DNA of 8,924 nt from Streptococcaceae bacterium (GTDB taxonomy: Bacteria > Bacillota > Bacilli > Lactobacillales > Streptococcaceae): positions 1 through 8,924 of the forward strand of contig CADFQU010000024.1 of the NCBI GenBank assembly GCA_902836505.1, in the 5' to 3' direction. Numbering within the stretch: position 1 is the stretch's first letter; each line of letters starts with the position of its first letter. A program made the translations under genes and the position numbers. Shown piece by piece: positions 1 to 7,152 of the stretch. The notes beneath the pieces were generated by a model. That model was not told the DNA's origin. It was given only the letters and a program-made list of their open reading frames with translations, and did not search any database.

Positions 1-936
1 ATTAGGAGGTGTTAACAAGCCACCGACATGCTTATCATAAAAAGCCGTCGCTCCTTCGAGTTTGGTTCTGTGAAGCTTGAGTTCGTTGTCAAAGAAGGCT
101 GTAAAACCTTGCTTTTCTCCCTTGATAAAGTCAAAGCGTCCCAAACCACCTAAGAAGAGGGTTTGCTCTGGGTTGAGCTGGTAAGTCTTGGGCTTGATTT
201 CCTTTTTAGGGCTGACATACTTGAGGTTTTTAGCTGTCAAGTAGTGAGCCATCTGGTGGCGATGGATAATCCCTGGTGTATCGTAGATGTAGGATCCATC
301 ATCCAGTGGGATTTCGATCTTGTCCAGTGTCGTTCCTGGGAAGCGAGAAGTTGTAATAATATCCTTATCCCCAGTGATTTCTTGGATAATCGCATTGATG
401 AGGGTCGATTTCCCTACGTTGGTCACACCCACCACATAGACATCACGGCCTTTGCGGTGCTGCTCAATCTTTTCCATCAAGTCCTTAATGGCACTCTTGT
501 TTTGGGCAGAGGTGAGGACCACATCAACAGGACGCATCCCTTCTTCGTGGGCTCGCTCCATCAACCAATGCGTCACCTTGTTGTCCTTGACAGACTTGGG
601 CAGGATATCCTTTTTATTTCCGACCAAGAGAACATCATTTCCTGCTACAAAGCGAGGTAAGCCGGGGATGACGGAGCCATTAAAGTCAAAAATATCGACT
701 ACATTGACCACGAGAGCATCACTATCTCCTACTTCGTGTAACAATTTCAGGAAATCATCATCTGTCAGATGTACATCTGTGATTTCATTGTAGTGACGGA
801 GACGGAAACAGCGTTGGCAATAAACTTCGCCTGTTTCCACTCCCTTTTCAAGAGCTGATTGGGGAGTATAGCCTAGTCCCTCTTTGTTTTCTGTCTGAAT
901 GGGGGCTCCACAGCCAATACAGAATAATTCTTCCAT
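1..936 (-). CDS. yqeH: Ribosome biogenesis GTPase YqeH (3' end outside window)
   Basis: The reading frame is open from an ATG at 936 to the left edge: 312 residues of a protein that is usually about 365-370, so roughly the last 55 are missing. Residues 6-43 form a zinc-finger-like site with two CxxC pairs (C6/C9 and C40/C43). GTPase motifs follow in circularly permuted order: G4 NKKD at 107-110, G5 TSA at 142-144, the G1 P-loop GVTNVGKS at 170-177, G2 threonines at 202-203, and G3 DTPG at 219-222. This G4-G5-G1-G2-G3 order and the zinc finger identify the YqeH family, which is known to act in 30S ribosomal subunit assembly. The start lies 2 nt after the yqeG stop, with an AAGGA ribosome binding site inside the yqeG 3' end, so the two are almost certainly co-transcribed. 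In related genomes yhbY, nadD and yqeK usually follow; that would be beyond the left edge. I see no defect in the visible part. Confidence 0.97.
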   Translation of the reverse strand, partial: MEELFCIGCGAPIQTENKEGLGYTPQSALEKGVETGEVYCQRCFRLRHYNEITDVHLTDDDFLKLLHEVGDSDALVVNVVDIFDFNGSVIPGLPRFVAGNDVLLVGNKKDILPKSVKDNKVTHWLMERAHEEGMRPVDVVLTSAQNKSAIKDLMEKIEQHRKGRDVYVVGVTNVGKSTLINAIIQEITGDKDIITTSRFPGTTLDKIEIPLDDGSYIYDTPGIIHRHQMAHYLTAKNLKYVSPKKEIKPKTYQLNPEQTLFLGGLGRFDFIKGEKQGFTAFFDNELKLHRTKLEGATAFYDKHVGGLLTPPN

Positions 937-938
937 TC

Positions 939-1466
939 TTAAATTCCTTTTTTATATACAATCGGACCATATTTTTCGGCCATTTGCTTCATGACACGGC
1001 GTTCACGCGCCCGGTTGATCTGGGTCTTGATGGAGTCATGCTCGACCAAAGGCTTGACCAAAATCGAACGAATGCCCGCCCGATGAGCTGCCCGGATGTC
1101 GGTCATCAATTGATCCCCTACCATGACCACTTCATTTTTTTCATAGTGGAAACGTTTGAGAGCTCGGTCAATCCCAAAGGTAAAAGGCTTAAGCGACCAA
1201 GCTTCATAGTCAATATCAAATTTCTCAACCGCGCGCTTGACCCGTTTAGGACTATTATTGGACACCACGATGACCCGAATCCCGCCATCACGAAGGTCAT
1301 GCAACCACTGGCGCATCTCTGGGGTTCCATCCGGATTATTCCATGCAATCAAGGTATTATCCAAATCCACAAGGACTGCCTTGATCCCCTGTTTTTTCAA
1401 GTCTGCAACGGTGAGATCATAGGCTGCTTCCACCGCAAAATCTGGTTTGTAATTTTCGATTGACAC
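939..1466 (-). CDS. yqeG: YqeG family HAD-IIIA phosphatase
   Basis: A cytoplasmic HAD-superfamily hydrolase of about 175 residues. Numbered from the GTG start chosen here, it shows motif I VDLDNT with D34 and D36, motif II serine S69 in VVSNN, motif III lysine K93 in LKP, and motif IV GDQLMTD with D118 and D123. The substrate is not known; the gene is commonly the first of a yqeG-yqeH cluster, suggesting a link to ribosome assembly or housekeeping. Two starts are possible. An ATG at 1476-1478 would add four residues (M-E-K-N) but has only a weak GAAGAGA site, which falls directly after the -10 element. A GTG at 1464-1466 has a GGAG site 6 nt upstream and gives a protein beginning VSIENYKPDF, which matches the start and length I recall for streptococcal homologues. 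I prefer the GTG. The gene ends 2 nt before yqeH. Confidence 0.93.
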   Translation of the reverse strand: MSIENYKPDFAVEAAYDLTVADLKKQGIKAVLVDLDNTLIAWNNPDGTPEMRQWLHDLRDGGIRVIVVSNNSPKRVKRAVEKFDIDYEAWSLKPFTFGIDRALKRFHYEKNEVVMVGDQLMTDIRAAHRAGIRSILVKPLVEHDSIKTQINRARERRVMKQMAEKYGPIVYKKGI

Positions 1467-1471
1467 GTTTT

Positions 1472-1476
1472 TCTCC
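1472..1476 (-). promoter_or_regulatory. Ribosome binding site deciding the yqeG GTG start
   Basis: On the minus strand GGAGA sits 5-6 nt before a GTG codon at 1464-1466. It overlaps the alternative ATG at 1476-1478, so both starts could not be used efficiently at once. The spacing is normal for a Shine-Dalgarno site, whereas the ATG has only GAAGAGA 9 nt upstream. Confidence 0.55.
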
Positions 1477-1494
1477 ATTTTTTATATTCTCTTC

Positions 1495-1503
1495 ATTGTA
1501 GCA
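1495..1503 (-). promoter_or_regulatory. Extended -10 promoter for yqeG-yqeH
   Basis: The minus strand reads TGCTACAAT, an extended -10 (TGn) with hexamer TACAAT at 1495-1500. No good -35 hexamer is seen at 16-18 nt, which is tolerated with a TG extension. Transcription would start near 1488, giving a leader of about 22 nt to the GTG start but only about 10 nt to the upstream ATG. Predicted from sequence only. Confidence 0.5.
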
Positions 1504-1595
1504 TAAATGGACGTATTTTGCACTTGCTTCGTTGTCTCCTCTTTGTAAGAGGCCCCATTCTATCTCTTTGATATTCCCTAAAATAGACAAAATCG

Positions 1596-1623
1596 TTACA
1601 AAGTTCCAAAAACGTGGTATAGT
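1596..1623 (+). promoter_or_regulatory. Sigma-A promoter for the VTT-domain gene
   Basis: A -35 TTACAA at 1596-1601 is followed after 16 nt by -10 TATAGT at 1618-1623. The -10 is preceded by TGG, an extended -10 element. A start point near 1630 would leave a leader of about 20 nt carrying GGAAGAG at 1641-1647 before the ATG at 1650. The remainder of the 171-nt intergenic region, between this promoter and the divergent yqeG promoter, holds nothing else I can recognise. Confidence 0.7.
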
Positions 1624-1649
1624 AGAAGAAAAAAATACGCGGAAGAGTT

Positions 1650-2270
1650 ATGATAACAAAAGAAAAAAAATTGAGGGAGGTCTCACCTCTCCTCCAAAAA
1701 ATCATTAATTGGTCCTCCATCATTGGGGCCCTGGCAACCCTTGCTTTCTGTATCTGGGCCTACTTTGCTGGCATTCTCCAATCCAAGGAAACCTTGTCGG
1801 CTTTTATTCTCCAAGCAGGTATCTTCGGGCCACCTCTCTTTATCTTTCTTCAGATCCTTCAAACAGTGGTCCCTATTATTCCTGGCGCTCTAACATCTGT
1901 TGCTGGTGTTTTTATCTATGGCCACATCATTGGGACCATCTACAACTACATCGGCATCGTCATCGGCTGTGCCATCATCTTCCACCTCGCGCGAATGTAC
2001 GGGCCTAAGTTTGTCCAGTCTACGGTCAGCCAGAAGACTTACGACAACTATATTAACTGGCTCAACGAAGGCAAGCGTTTTGATCGCTTCTTCATTTTCA
2101 TGATGATCTGGCCTATCAGTCCAGCGGACTTTCTCTGCATGCTAGCTGGATTAACCAATATGACATTTAAGCGCTATATGACCATTATTATTTTCTGTAA
2201 ACCGATTACTCTGGTCATCTACACTTATGGACTCACCTATATCATCGACTATTTCTGGCAAATGATGTAA
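1650..2270 (+). CDS. TVP38/TMEM64 (VTT-domain) family membrane protein
   Basis: A 206-residue integral membrane protein. Hydrophobic segments lie at about 19-40, 56-75, 80-95, 98-115, 145-168 and 176-200. Between them are the family marks of the VTT (formerly SNARE-associated) domain: PGALTSVAGVFIYG at 78-91, the IG..IG..IIFHLAR stretch at 101-115 running into a cytoplasmic-type loop, and a later WPISPADFLCMLAGLTNM block at 154-171. Bacterial members related to DedA and TVP38 are implicated in lipid scrambling or membrane homeostasis, but the exact role of this one is unknown. It is transcribed alone from its own promoter, divergent from yqeG, and converges on the EamA transporter gene with a shared terminator. 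The start is supported by GGAAGAG just upstream, though the spacing is short. The family call is firm; the function is not. Confidence 0.9.
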   Translation: MITKEKKLREVSPLLQKIINWSSIIGALATLAFCIWAYFAGILQSKETLSAFILQAGIFGPPLFIFLQILQTVVPIIPGALTSVAGVFIYGHIIGTIYNYIGIVIGCAIIFHLARMYGPKFVQSTVSQKTYDNYINWLNEGKRFDRFFIFMMIWPISPADFLCMLAGLTNMTFKRYMTIIIFCKPITLVIYTYGLTYIIDYFWQMM

Positions 2271-2304
2271 AAAAGATGTTGGGCAACAGCCCAACATCTT
2301 TTTT
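2269..2304. terminator. Bidirectional terminator shared by the VTT gene and the EamA gene
   Basis: A perfect 16-bp inverted repeat (2269-2284 and 2289-2304) with a 4-nt AACA loop. Its outer arms are A6 and T6, so each strand has a GC-containing stem ending in a U-run. It is the only sequence between the two convergent genes. The VTT stop codon TAA (2268-2270) and the EamA stop codon (2303-2305 on the minus strand) are built into the arms of the hairpin. Confidence 0.93.
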
Positions 2305-3214
2305 ATAGAATTCCTTTTTCTTTTTGAATGATGAGGTCTTTCAGAGAGATCAGAAGAACTGCTAACAGAATCATCCCCATCCCTATAAAATCAATCGCAT
2401 AGAACTGATCGTTCATAATCATATAGGCGAAAAATACAGCAGAAATAGGCTCAATCGAAGCTAATAAACTCCCCTTTACTGCCCCAACCATTGAAGTTCC
2501 TTTGAGAAAGACCGTATAAGCAAAAATAGTTCCTAACACGATCAAACCAAAGAGGGCCCAGAGGTTATCCGAAGAATAGTGTCCTTGAAAGGATATCAAG
2601 CCACTAAAAGGTAGCATGAGAATCCCTGGCAAGATCATGCCTCCCCCAATGACCAGCATACTTCCCCATTTTTTGATCAAGTTGAGGGGTAAAATGATAT
2701 AGAGAGCATAGGCAAAGGCCGAAAACAAGCCCCAGCCTAGACCCTTGGGCGTAATAGCCAATTGATTCAACTGTCCATGGGTTGCAATCAGGAAAGTCCC
2801 CCCAATCGCTAATAACATAGAAGCAATCTCTGAGACAGTAGGCCCAACCCGATCCTTGATACAGGTATAGGCTAAAACACCAACTGGACAAACATATTGA
2901 AGCACCGTTGCAGTTCCAGCATTGGTTTCTGCAATGGCGATCAGATACGTTAACTGAGTCAATAGCAAGCCCAAAAAAGCAAAAAGAATCAAAGAGATAT
3001 AAGAGCTTTTATCCTTCAAAAAGGCAAAAAACTTCTCTTTATTAGACAGATAAGCAAAGAGAATGAGGACGACACCTGAAATCAGCAGGCGAATATTGGT
3101 CAAGATAAGGGCCGAAAAACCGTGTGCCATCAAATACTGCCCACTCACTCCAGAAAGCCCCCAGGCAATCCCAGCAATCACAGTCATCAAGGTTCCTTTG
3201 AGAGATGTAGACAT
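2303..3214 (-). CDS. EamA/DMT-superfamily permease
   Basis: A 303-residue protein with about ten hydrophobic helices arranged as two EamA repeats (about 5-145 and 158-292). The first repeat opens with the usual small-residue helix IAGIAWGLSGVSGQYLM at 13-29. The second contains the characteristic SIEPISAVFFAYMI at 253-266, and a short basic tail follows. This is the drug/metabolite transporter superfamily; members export amino acids, purines, sugars or other metabolites, and the substrate cannot be read from sequence. The ATG at 3212-3214 has a perfect AGGAGG 4 nt upstream, so the start is well supported. The gene is flanked by hairpins on both sides and appears monocistronic. No neighbouring enzyme suggests a cargo. 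Confidence 0.92.
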   Translation of the reverse strand: MSTSLKGTLMTVIAGIAWGLSGVSGQYLMAHGFSALILTNIRLLISGVVLILFAYLSNKEKFFAFLKDKSSYISLILFAFLGLLLTQLTYLIAIAETNAGTATVLQYVCPVGVLAYTCIKDRVGPTVSEIASMLLAIGGTFLIATHGQLNQLAITPKGLGWGLFSAFAYALYIILPLNLIKKWGSMLVIGGGMILPGILMLPFSGLISFQGHYSSDNLWALFGLIVLGTIFAYTVFLKGTSMVGAVKGSLLASIEPISAVFFAYMIMNDQFYAIDFIGMGMILLAVLLISLKDLIIQKEKGIL

Positions 3215-3258
3215 ATTGCCTCCTAAAACTAATTAATGCGGTACTCTGCTTCTTCTCT

Positions 3259-3267
3259 ATTCTATCA
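3259..3267 (-). promoter_or_regulatory. Extended -10 promoter for the EamA transporter gene
   Basis: The minus strand reads TGATAGAAT: a TGn extension plus hexamer TAGAAT at 3259-3264. There is no recognisable -35; that position falls inside the pulA terminator hairpin. The start point would be near 3252, giving a leader of about 37 nt with AGGAGG before the ATG. Confidence 0.45.
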
Positions 3268-3268
3268 T

Positions 3269-3296
3269 AAAAACCAGCCCAAAAGGGCTGATTTTT
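3269..3296 (-). terminator. Rho-independent terminator of pulA
   Basis: A 6-bp GC-rich stem (CAGCCC at 3275-3280, GGGCTG at 3285-3290) with a 4-nt loop, followed on the minus strand by GG and a run of five T. It lies about 43 nt beyond the pulA stop codon. A-rich and T-rich flanks on either side of the stem could let it work weakly on the plus strand too, but no gene needs it there. Confidence 0.85.
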
Positions 3297-3338
3297 GTTG
3301 GATTTATAAACTATTTTAAATCCTAGACAGAGAAGAAC

Positions 3339-6300
3339 CTACTCTTCTTTTCTTCCTTTTTTCGTCATGCCAAATCCAAGACCAGTCAAGAGGGAGAAAC
3401 CAACAAAACTAGCAAGCCAAGAAGATTGTTCTCCTGTAGCAGGTAACTCGTCTGTTTTCTCTGATGATGGTTTTTCTTTGACGATAAAATCTTTGATCGG
3501 TTGATCTAGATCCTGATGAGATAGGGGATCAACTTGAGGGATCAGATCTTGCTCTGTTAGGAGATATTCTGGTTTTTCCAAGACTGCAGGAGCTACAAAA
3601 GCACCTTGAACCGGAAGTCGTAGAACGGTAGCCGTTAATGCATCCAGTCGAAGTCCTCTTTCTGTCCAGCTAAGACCTTTTGGATACGTTAAATTGATAA
3701 CACCTGCGCGTTCCCCATCTACTAGAACATCCGCATTTCTAAAGCGTTCTAGATCAGTTCCTAGAGAAAAATCACGCGTCTTGGTATCTGCATTGACCAA
3801 TACCAAGTATACTTCTCCATTGCTTGCAGTGATTTGGTAGCCAATCACCTGATCCTCTTCTTCCACACCATTCTCACCTGGAATCGTCAAGAGCTTGACG
3901 CGGCTCTTCACTTCTTCCATGTTATCCATGCGGAAGGCATCTGTCGACTTACGAAGGGCAATCAATCCTTTGGTGAAGGCGCGAGAGCGCGTATTCTCTG
4001 GATAGAGGGCTTCATTGGTTGCTTTTTCCCAATCAAAGTGGTTGACGGCATCACTTGAGTCATAGGAATCATGGATAAAGTAAGGGTAGTCAAATGGTTT
4101 TCCATTTTCATCTACCAACAAGTGAGATTTGTTTGGAACCTTGTCATCAGAAACAGGCGTGCGGTAAGCTGGATCCTTGAACTGCTTGGTCCGACCGTAT
4201 TCTTGACCAGAATGAAGGAAAGGTGTTCCTTGAGCTGTCAAGACGAGCAGATTTCCGAGACGCAAGCGACGATGGATCTCTGCATTATTAGCTGGAATGC
4301 TAGGATCTTTCTTGATAGACTGAGCGATAATATCAAAGAGGGTCAAATTATCGTGGGCTGCAATGTATTGGATAACATCACCTGGACTATCTGCCTCAAA
4401 GTTGGTTGGTTGTGCGATGAGATTCTTAAAGATAGTCGCAATTTTCCGTTTCCCATTGGTGATAAAGGCAGGTTGCCCCTCATTTGGATAGCCAGATTTT
4501 AGATTGTTTCGAACATCATCTGAGAATACTGCAACAGTATCTGTTTTCTTCATCCAGGATTGGTCAGCTGGTTGTACTGGGCTGTTTTCATCACCTGCAT
4601 AGGTCACCCAGCCTTCTCCCAACATGATGAGATTTGGATTCAGAGCCCGGGCTGCCTTGTAGGCTTCTTCGATAGAGGCTGCATCATGGTCTCCCATCAT
4701 GTCAAATCGGAAACCATCCACCTTATATGTATCCACTAAATACTTGATTGAATCAACCAAGACCCGTTTGGACATGTAGTGGGTTGTTCCCAAGCGTCCA
4801 CCACCAAAGCTTGTCCGAGGCGTACCGTCCGCATCCATGAAATGATAGTAATTCGGCTCGATATCCTCAAAGATGTCCACGTTAGCTGTGTGGTTATAGA
4901 CAACGTCTAGTATCACTCCCATTCCACGTTTGTGGATTTCATTGACCAAATTTTTGAATTCTTCAATCCGTTTTTGAGGATTGCTTGGATCTGTTGAATA
5001 CATCCCTGACAAGGCGAAGTAGTTCTGTGGATCATAGCCCCAGTTGTAGTTGCTATTGCTTGATGCATACTCTAACAAGCGCTCGCTATTTTTTAATTCA
5101 TTGACATGGTAATAAGACAGAACTGGTAAGAGTTGAACGTGCGTTACACCAAGGTCTTTGAGGTAATCCAATTTTTCAACAAAGGAAGCAAAGGTCCCAA
5201 ACTGGCTCTTAAGCTCTGACGCTAAAGCCGGATCAGAAGTGAAGTCGCGGACATGGGCTTCATAGATGATGGCATCTTCCCGTTTCTTGAAGTTTGGAAT
5301 GGACGCATAGGTTAAGTCACTCGGACCTAATCTACTTGGATCTACAAAGGCTGCTTTTGCTACCTTATGGACATCATCTGTCTTAGCTAATTCACTGTTC
5401 CAAGCTGCCAACGATTTGGCATAAGGATCAAGGACTGTGAAGGTTTTCCCTTGGCGTTCAATTTCATACTGGTAGAAATATCCCGTATAATCTTGAATTC
5501 CCAGTCCTGAATCAGCAGAAAGAGTCTGCTTCCAAGTGCCTCGCTCCCCTTTTTCCATAACCACACGGCCAACTAGTTTTTCAGAATCTTTCTTATCATA
5601 GACGACAACGGATACTTTGTCCGCACTTGGTGACCAGAGGGTGAGATCCACTTTTTTCCCAGCTTCATGAAGATGAGCTCCGAGAGTCCCATCATAGCTA
5701 TAGGCTTCATCCTTGAGGCGCCAGTTCATTTTAGTCGTAAAGCGGTCATTATCGTATTGAACGGTATAGGATTGATCAACTTGTGAGAAATCCCCCGTAT
5801 AGGTTACTTTCTTGCCTTTCTCATCTAAAAGCAGGTCCGAGATGGTGACAGGATTGCCCTGAGCATCCGTGATCTTGGTCCGCTTGAGCAACTCCTCTTT
5901 CTGTGCTCCAGCCAAGGTCGAGAAGCTGGCTTCAATTTTTTCTTTACCGACATGTTGAGCCCCCGTCATACGGATATCGTTGACATAGTATGGGTTGGTG
6001 TAAACGGTCGGATCATCATCCCGTAAGAAGATCTGGCTATGGTTCTTCAAATCAGTAAATTTATAATCTTCTTGTCGAATCTTCACATCATCTCCAGACT
6101 TGCTCTCGTCCAATAATAAGAAACCAAATTCTTTTGCAGCTTCCTTTAGGGGGATATCGATGTAACGACCATATTTCCCTGTCGCTGTAAAATCTGTCCC
6201 ATCTGGCCAGGCGGCACTGCTCGGATTCTTTACATCTCCCCAATACCAGAGAGATTTTTTGTCATAGTTGCCATCTGTCCGGTAGTAATTGACTCGGACA

Positions 6301-6986
6301 GTTCCCTCTGCTTGAGGCTGATAAGAATAGACTTTAAATTTGTCGTCCAACCAAGCTTCATTCATTTTTGGGGAGAGCAATTCAATTGACTTGTCCCCAG
6401 TGATATTGTCCCCTTTAACATTGTTGATGAGGAAGCTAATCTTCTTAGCCTGCTCATTTTTAAGCTTAACATCTAGATAATAGCCGTAGTCATCTGTCTT
6501 TGCATCCTTAAAGGATTGGGCACCTGTCGGCCAGTTTTCCGATGGTTTTTCAACATCATCCCAGGTCCAAAGCCCTTGCGTTTCCTTGTTTTCTTCCGGT
6601 AGCTTTTTCACGTGAATCCGGATAGTCTGATCAGCAATCGGCTCCTCTGCCTTCTCAGACTTAGGAGATACCACCTCTTCAGTGAGGGCGCTTACATTTT
6701 CAGGCGCTGTGACACTTTCATCCGCCACTTTTGGGGTTTCACTTGTCTCAGTCTTCGTAGCTGGTTTCACATCTGATGGAGAAGTGCTTGCTTCATTAGA
6801 AGGGGCTGCCACCACTTCTGAGGTTTGTGCAGGGGTGTTGATGGCTTCATCCGCACTGACCGGACTAGCAAAGGCCGTTAATAAGGCTAAACTTGTCGCA
6901 ATCGCAACCGAACCAACACCATTTTTCAATCGACGAATCGCATAGACGACTTGTTTATCGCCTGTCACAGAAGGTTTCTGTTTCAT
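3339..6986 (-). CDS. pulA: Cell-wall-anchored type I pullulanase (SpuA/PulA type)
   Basis: An exported 1215-residue debranching enzyme that cleaves alpha-1,6 links in pullulan, glycogen or starch dextrins at the cell surface. Order of parts: YSIRK-like signal peptide (YAIRRLKNGVGS at 15-26, likely cleavage after A45); a Ser/Thr/Pro/Glu-rich stalk (46-118); two CBM41 glucan-binding modules (about 120-222 and 227-335) with paired aromatics W140/W142/W152 and W247/W249/W260; an Ig-like linker (about 336-430); CBM48 (about 437-530); and the GH13 catalytic barrel. The barrel has the pullulanase signature YNWGYDP (647-653), DVVYNH (694-699), GFRFD with nucleophile D762, acid/base E791, and HDN (878-880). 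Sortase signal LPATG is at 1181-1185, followed by a hydrophobic stretch and a KKGRKEE tail. All catalytic residues are present. The frame stays open up to 7067, but that extension crosses the promoter and cre box. The ATG at 6984-6986 has AAGGAGA 5 nt upstream and directly begins the signal peptide. In pneumococcus the equivalent SpuA binds host glycogen. Confidence 0.97.
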   Translation of the reverse strand: MKQKPSVTGDKQVVYAIRRLKNGVGSVAIATSLALLTAFASPVSADEAINTPAQTSEVVAAPSNEASTSPSDVKPATKTETSETPKVADESVTAPENVSALTEEVVSPKSEKAEEPIADQTIRIHVKKLPEENKETQGLWTWDDVEKPSENWPTGAQSFKDAKTDDYGYYLDVKLKNEQAKKISFLINNVKGDNITGDKSIELLSPKMNEAWLDDKFKVYSYQPQAEGTVRVNYYRTDGNYDKKSLWYWGDVKNPSSAAWPDGTDFTATGKYGRYIDIPLKEAAKEFGFLLLDESKSGDDVKIRQEDYKFTDLKNHSQIFLRDDDPTVYTNPYYVNDIRMTGAQHVGKEKIEASFSTLAGAQKEELLKRTKITDAQGNPVTISDLLLDEKGKKVTYTGDFSQVDQSYTVQYDNDRFTTKMNWRLKDEAYSYDGTLGAHLHEAGKKVDLTLWSPSADKVSVVVYDKKDSEKLVGRVVMEKGERGTWKQTLSADSGLGIQDYTGYFYQYEIERQGKTFTVLDPYAKSLAAWNSELAKTDDVHKVAKAAFVDPSRLGPSDLTYASIPNFKKREDAIIYEAHVRDFTSDPALASELKSQFGTFASFVEKLDYLKDLGVTHVQLLPVLSYYHVNELKNSERLLEYASSNSNYNWGYDPQNYFALSGMYSTDPSNPQKRIEEFKNLVNEIHKRGMGVILDVVYNHTANVDIFEDIEPNYYHFMDADGTPRTSFGGGRLGTTHYMSKRVLVDSIKYLVDTYKVDGFRFDMMGDHDAASIEEAYKAARALNPNLIMLGEGWVTYAGDENSPVQPADQSWMKKTDTVAVFSDDVRNNLKSGYPNEGQPAFITNGKRKIATIFKNLIAQPTNFEADSPGDVIQYIAAHDNLTLFDIIAQSIKKDPSIPANNAEIHRRLRLGNLLVLTAQGTPFLHSGQEYGRTKQFKDPAYRTPVSDDKVPNKSHLLVDENGKPFDYPYFIHDSYDSSDAVNHFDWEKATNEALYPENTRSRAFTKGLIALRKSTDAFRMDNMEEVKSRVKLLTIPGENGVEEEDQVIGYQITASNGEVYLVLVNADTKTRDFSLGTDLERFRNADVLVDGERAGVINLTYPKGLSWTERGLRLDALTATVLRLPVQGAFVAPAVLEKPEYLLTEQDLIPQVDPLSHQDLDQPIKDFIVKEKPSSEKTDELPATGEQSSWLASFVGFSLLTGLGFGMTKKGRKEE

Positions 6987-6991
6987 AAATG

Positions 6992-6998
6992 TCTCCTT
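6992..6998 (-). promoter_or_regulatory. Ribosome binding site fixing the pulA start
   Basis: AAGGAGA lies 5 nt before the ATG at 6984-6986. It excludes the in-frame upstream ATG near 7065, which would add 27 residues ahead of the signal peptide and place the coding start upstream of the promoter. Confidence 0.85.
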
Positions 6999-7018
6999 AA
7001 AATGATTAGTGTTCAACC

Positions 7019-7047
7019 AGTATAACATGTAAAAATTATTTATGCAA
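7019..7047 (-). promoter_or_regulatory. pulA promoter
   Basis: The minus strand has -10 TATACT at 7019-7024 with a TGT extension (7025-7027). After a 17-nt spacer, -35 TTGCAT lies at 7042-7047 (three of six consensus bases). The start point would be near 7012, with a leader of about 26 nt to the ATG at 6986. Confidence 0.7.
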
Positions 7048-7056
7048 GCGTTTTCG
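7043..7056 (+). promoter_or_regulatory. cre box (CcpA operator) over the pulA -35
   Basis: TGCAAGCGTTTTCG matches the catabolite-responsive consensus TGNAANCGNTTNCA at every fixed position except the last (G for A). It overlaps the proposed -35 at 7042-7047, which is a repressing position. Glucose repression of pullulanase genes through CcpA is established in related streptococci; here it is inferred from the site. Confidence 0.75.
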
Positions 7057-7102
7057 TAAAAATTCATACCTTTCCTTCTATCTTTTTTGGAAGCAATCTA
7101 GA

Positions 7103-7132
7103 TCAAAAAAACCAGTCCACATGGACTGGTCT
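7103..7132 (-). terminator. Rho-independent terminator of the butanediol dehydrogenase gene
   Basis: A stem of ACCAGTCC (7111-7118) and GGACTGGT (7123-7130) with a 4-nt loop. On the minus strand it extends by two further pairs (one G-U) into a run of seven T. It begins about 20 nt after the stop codon at 7153 and separates this gene from pulA. Confidence 0.92.
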
Positions 7133-7152
7133 AATTCCGTATAGAGGGCGAA

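Noticed and set aside
163..793. Long plus-strand frames opposite yqeH, and similar frames opposite yqeG, pulA, bdhA and gatB
   Set aside because: They are mirror frames of well-supported genes, without ribosome sites or recognisable protein families.
1538..1552. Small hairpin CCTCTT-TGT-AAGAGG between yqeG and the VTT gene
   Set aside because: Only six pairs with a three-base loop and no U-run on either strand; there is no transcript that would need termination here.
1493..1723. A 76-codon minus-strand frame spanning the yqeG/VTT intergenic region
   Set aside because: It runs antisense across the VTT promoter and start, has no ribosome site, shows no family resemblance, and its end overlaps the yqeG promoter.
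6987..7067. N-terminal extension of the pullulanase by 27 residues to an upstream ATG
   Set aside because: The extension is encoded across the -10, the -35 and the cre box, and would put a non-signal segment before a clear signal peptide that has its own good ribosome site.
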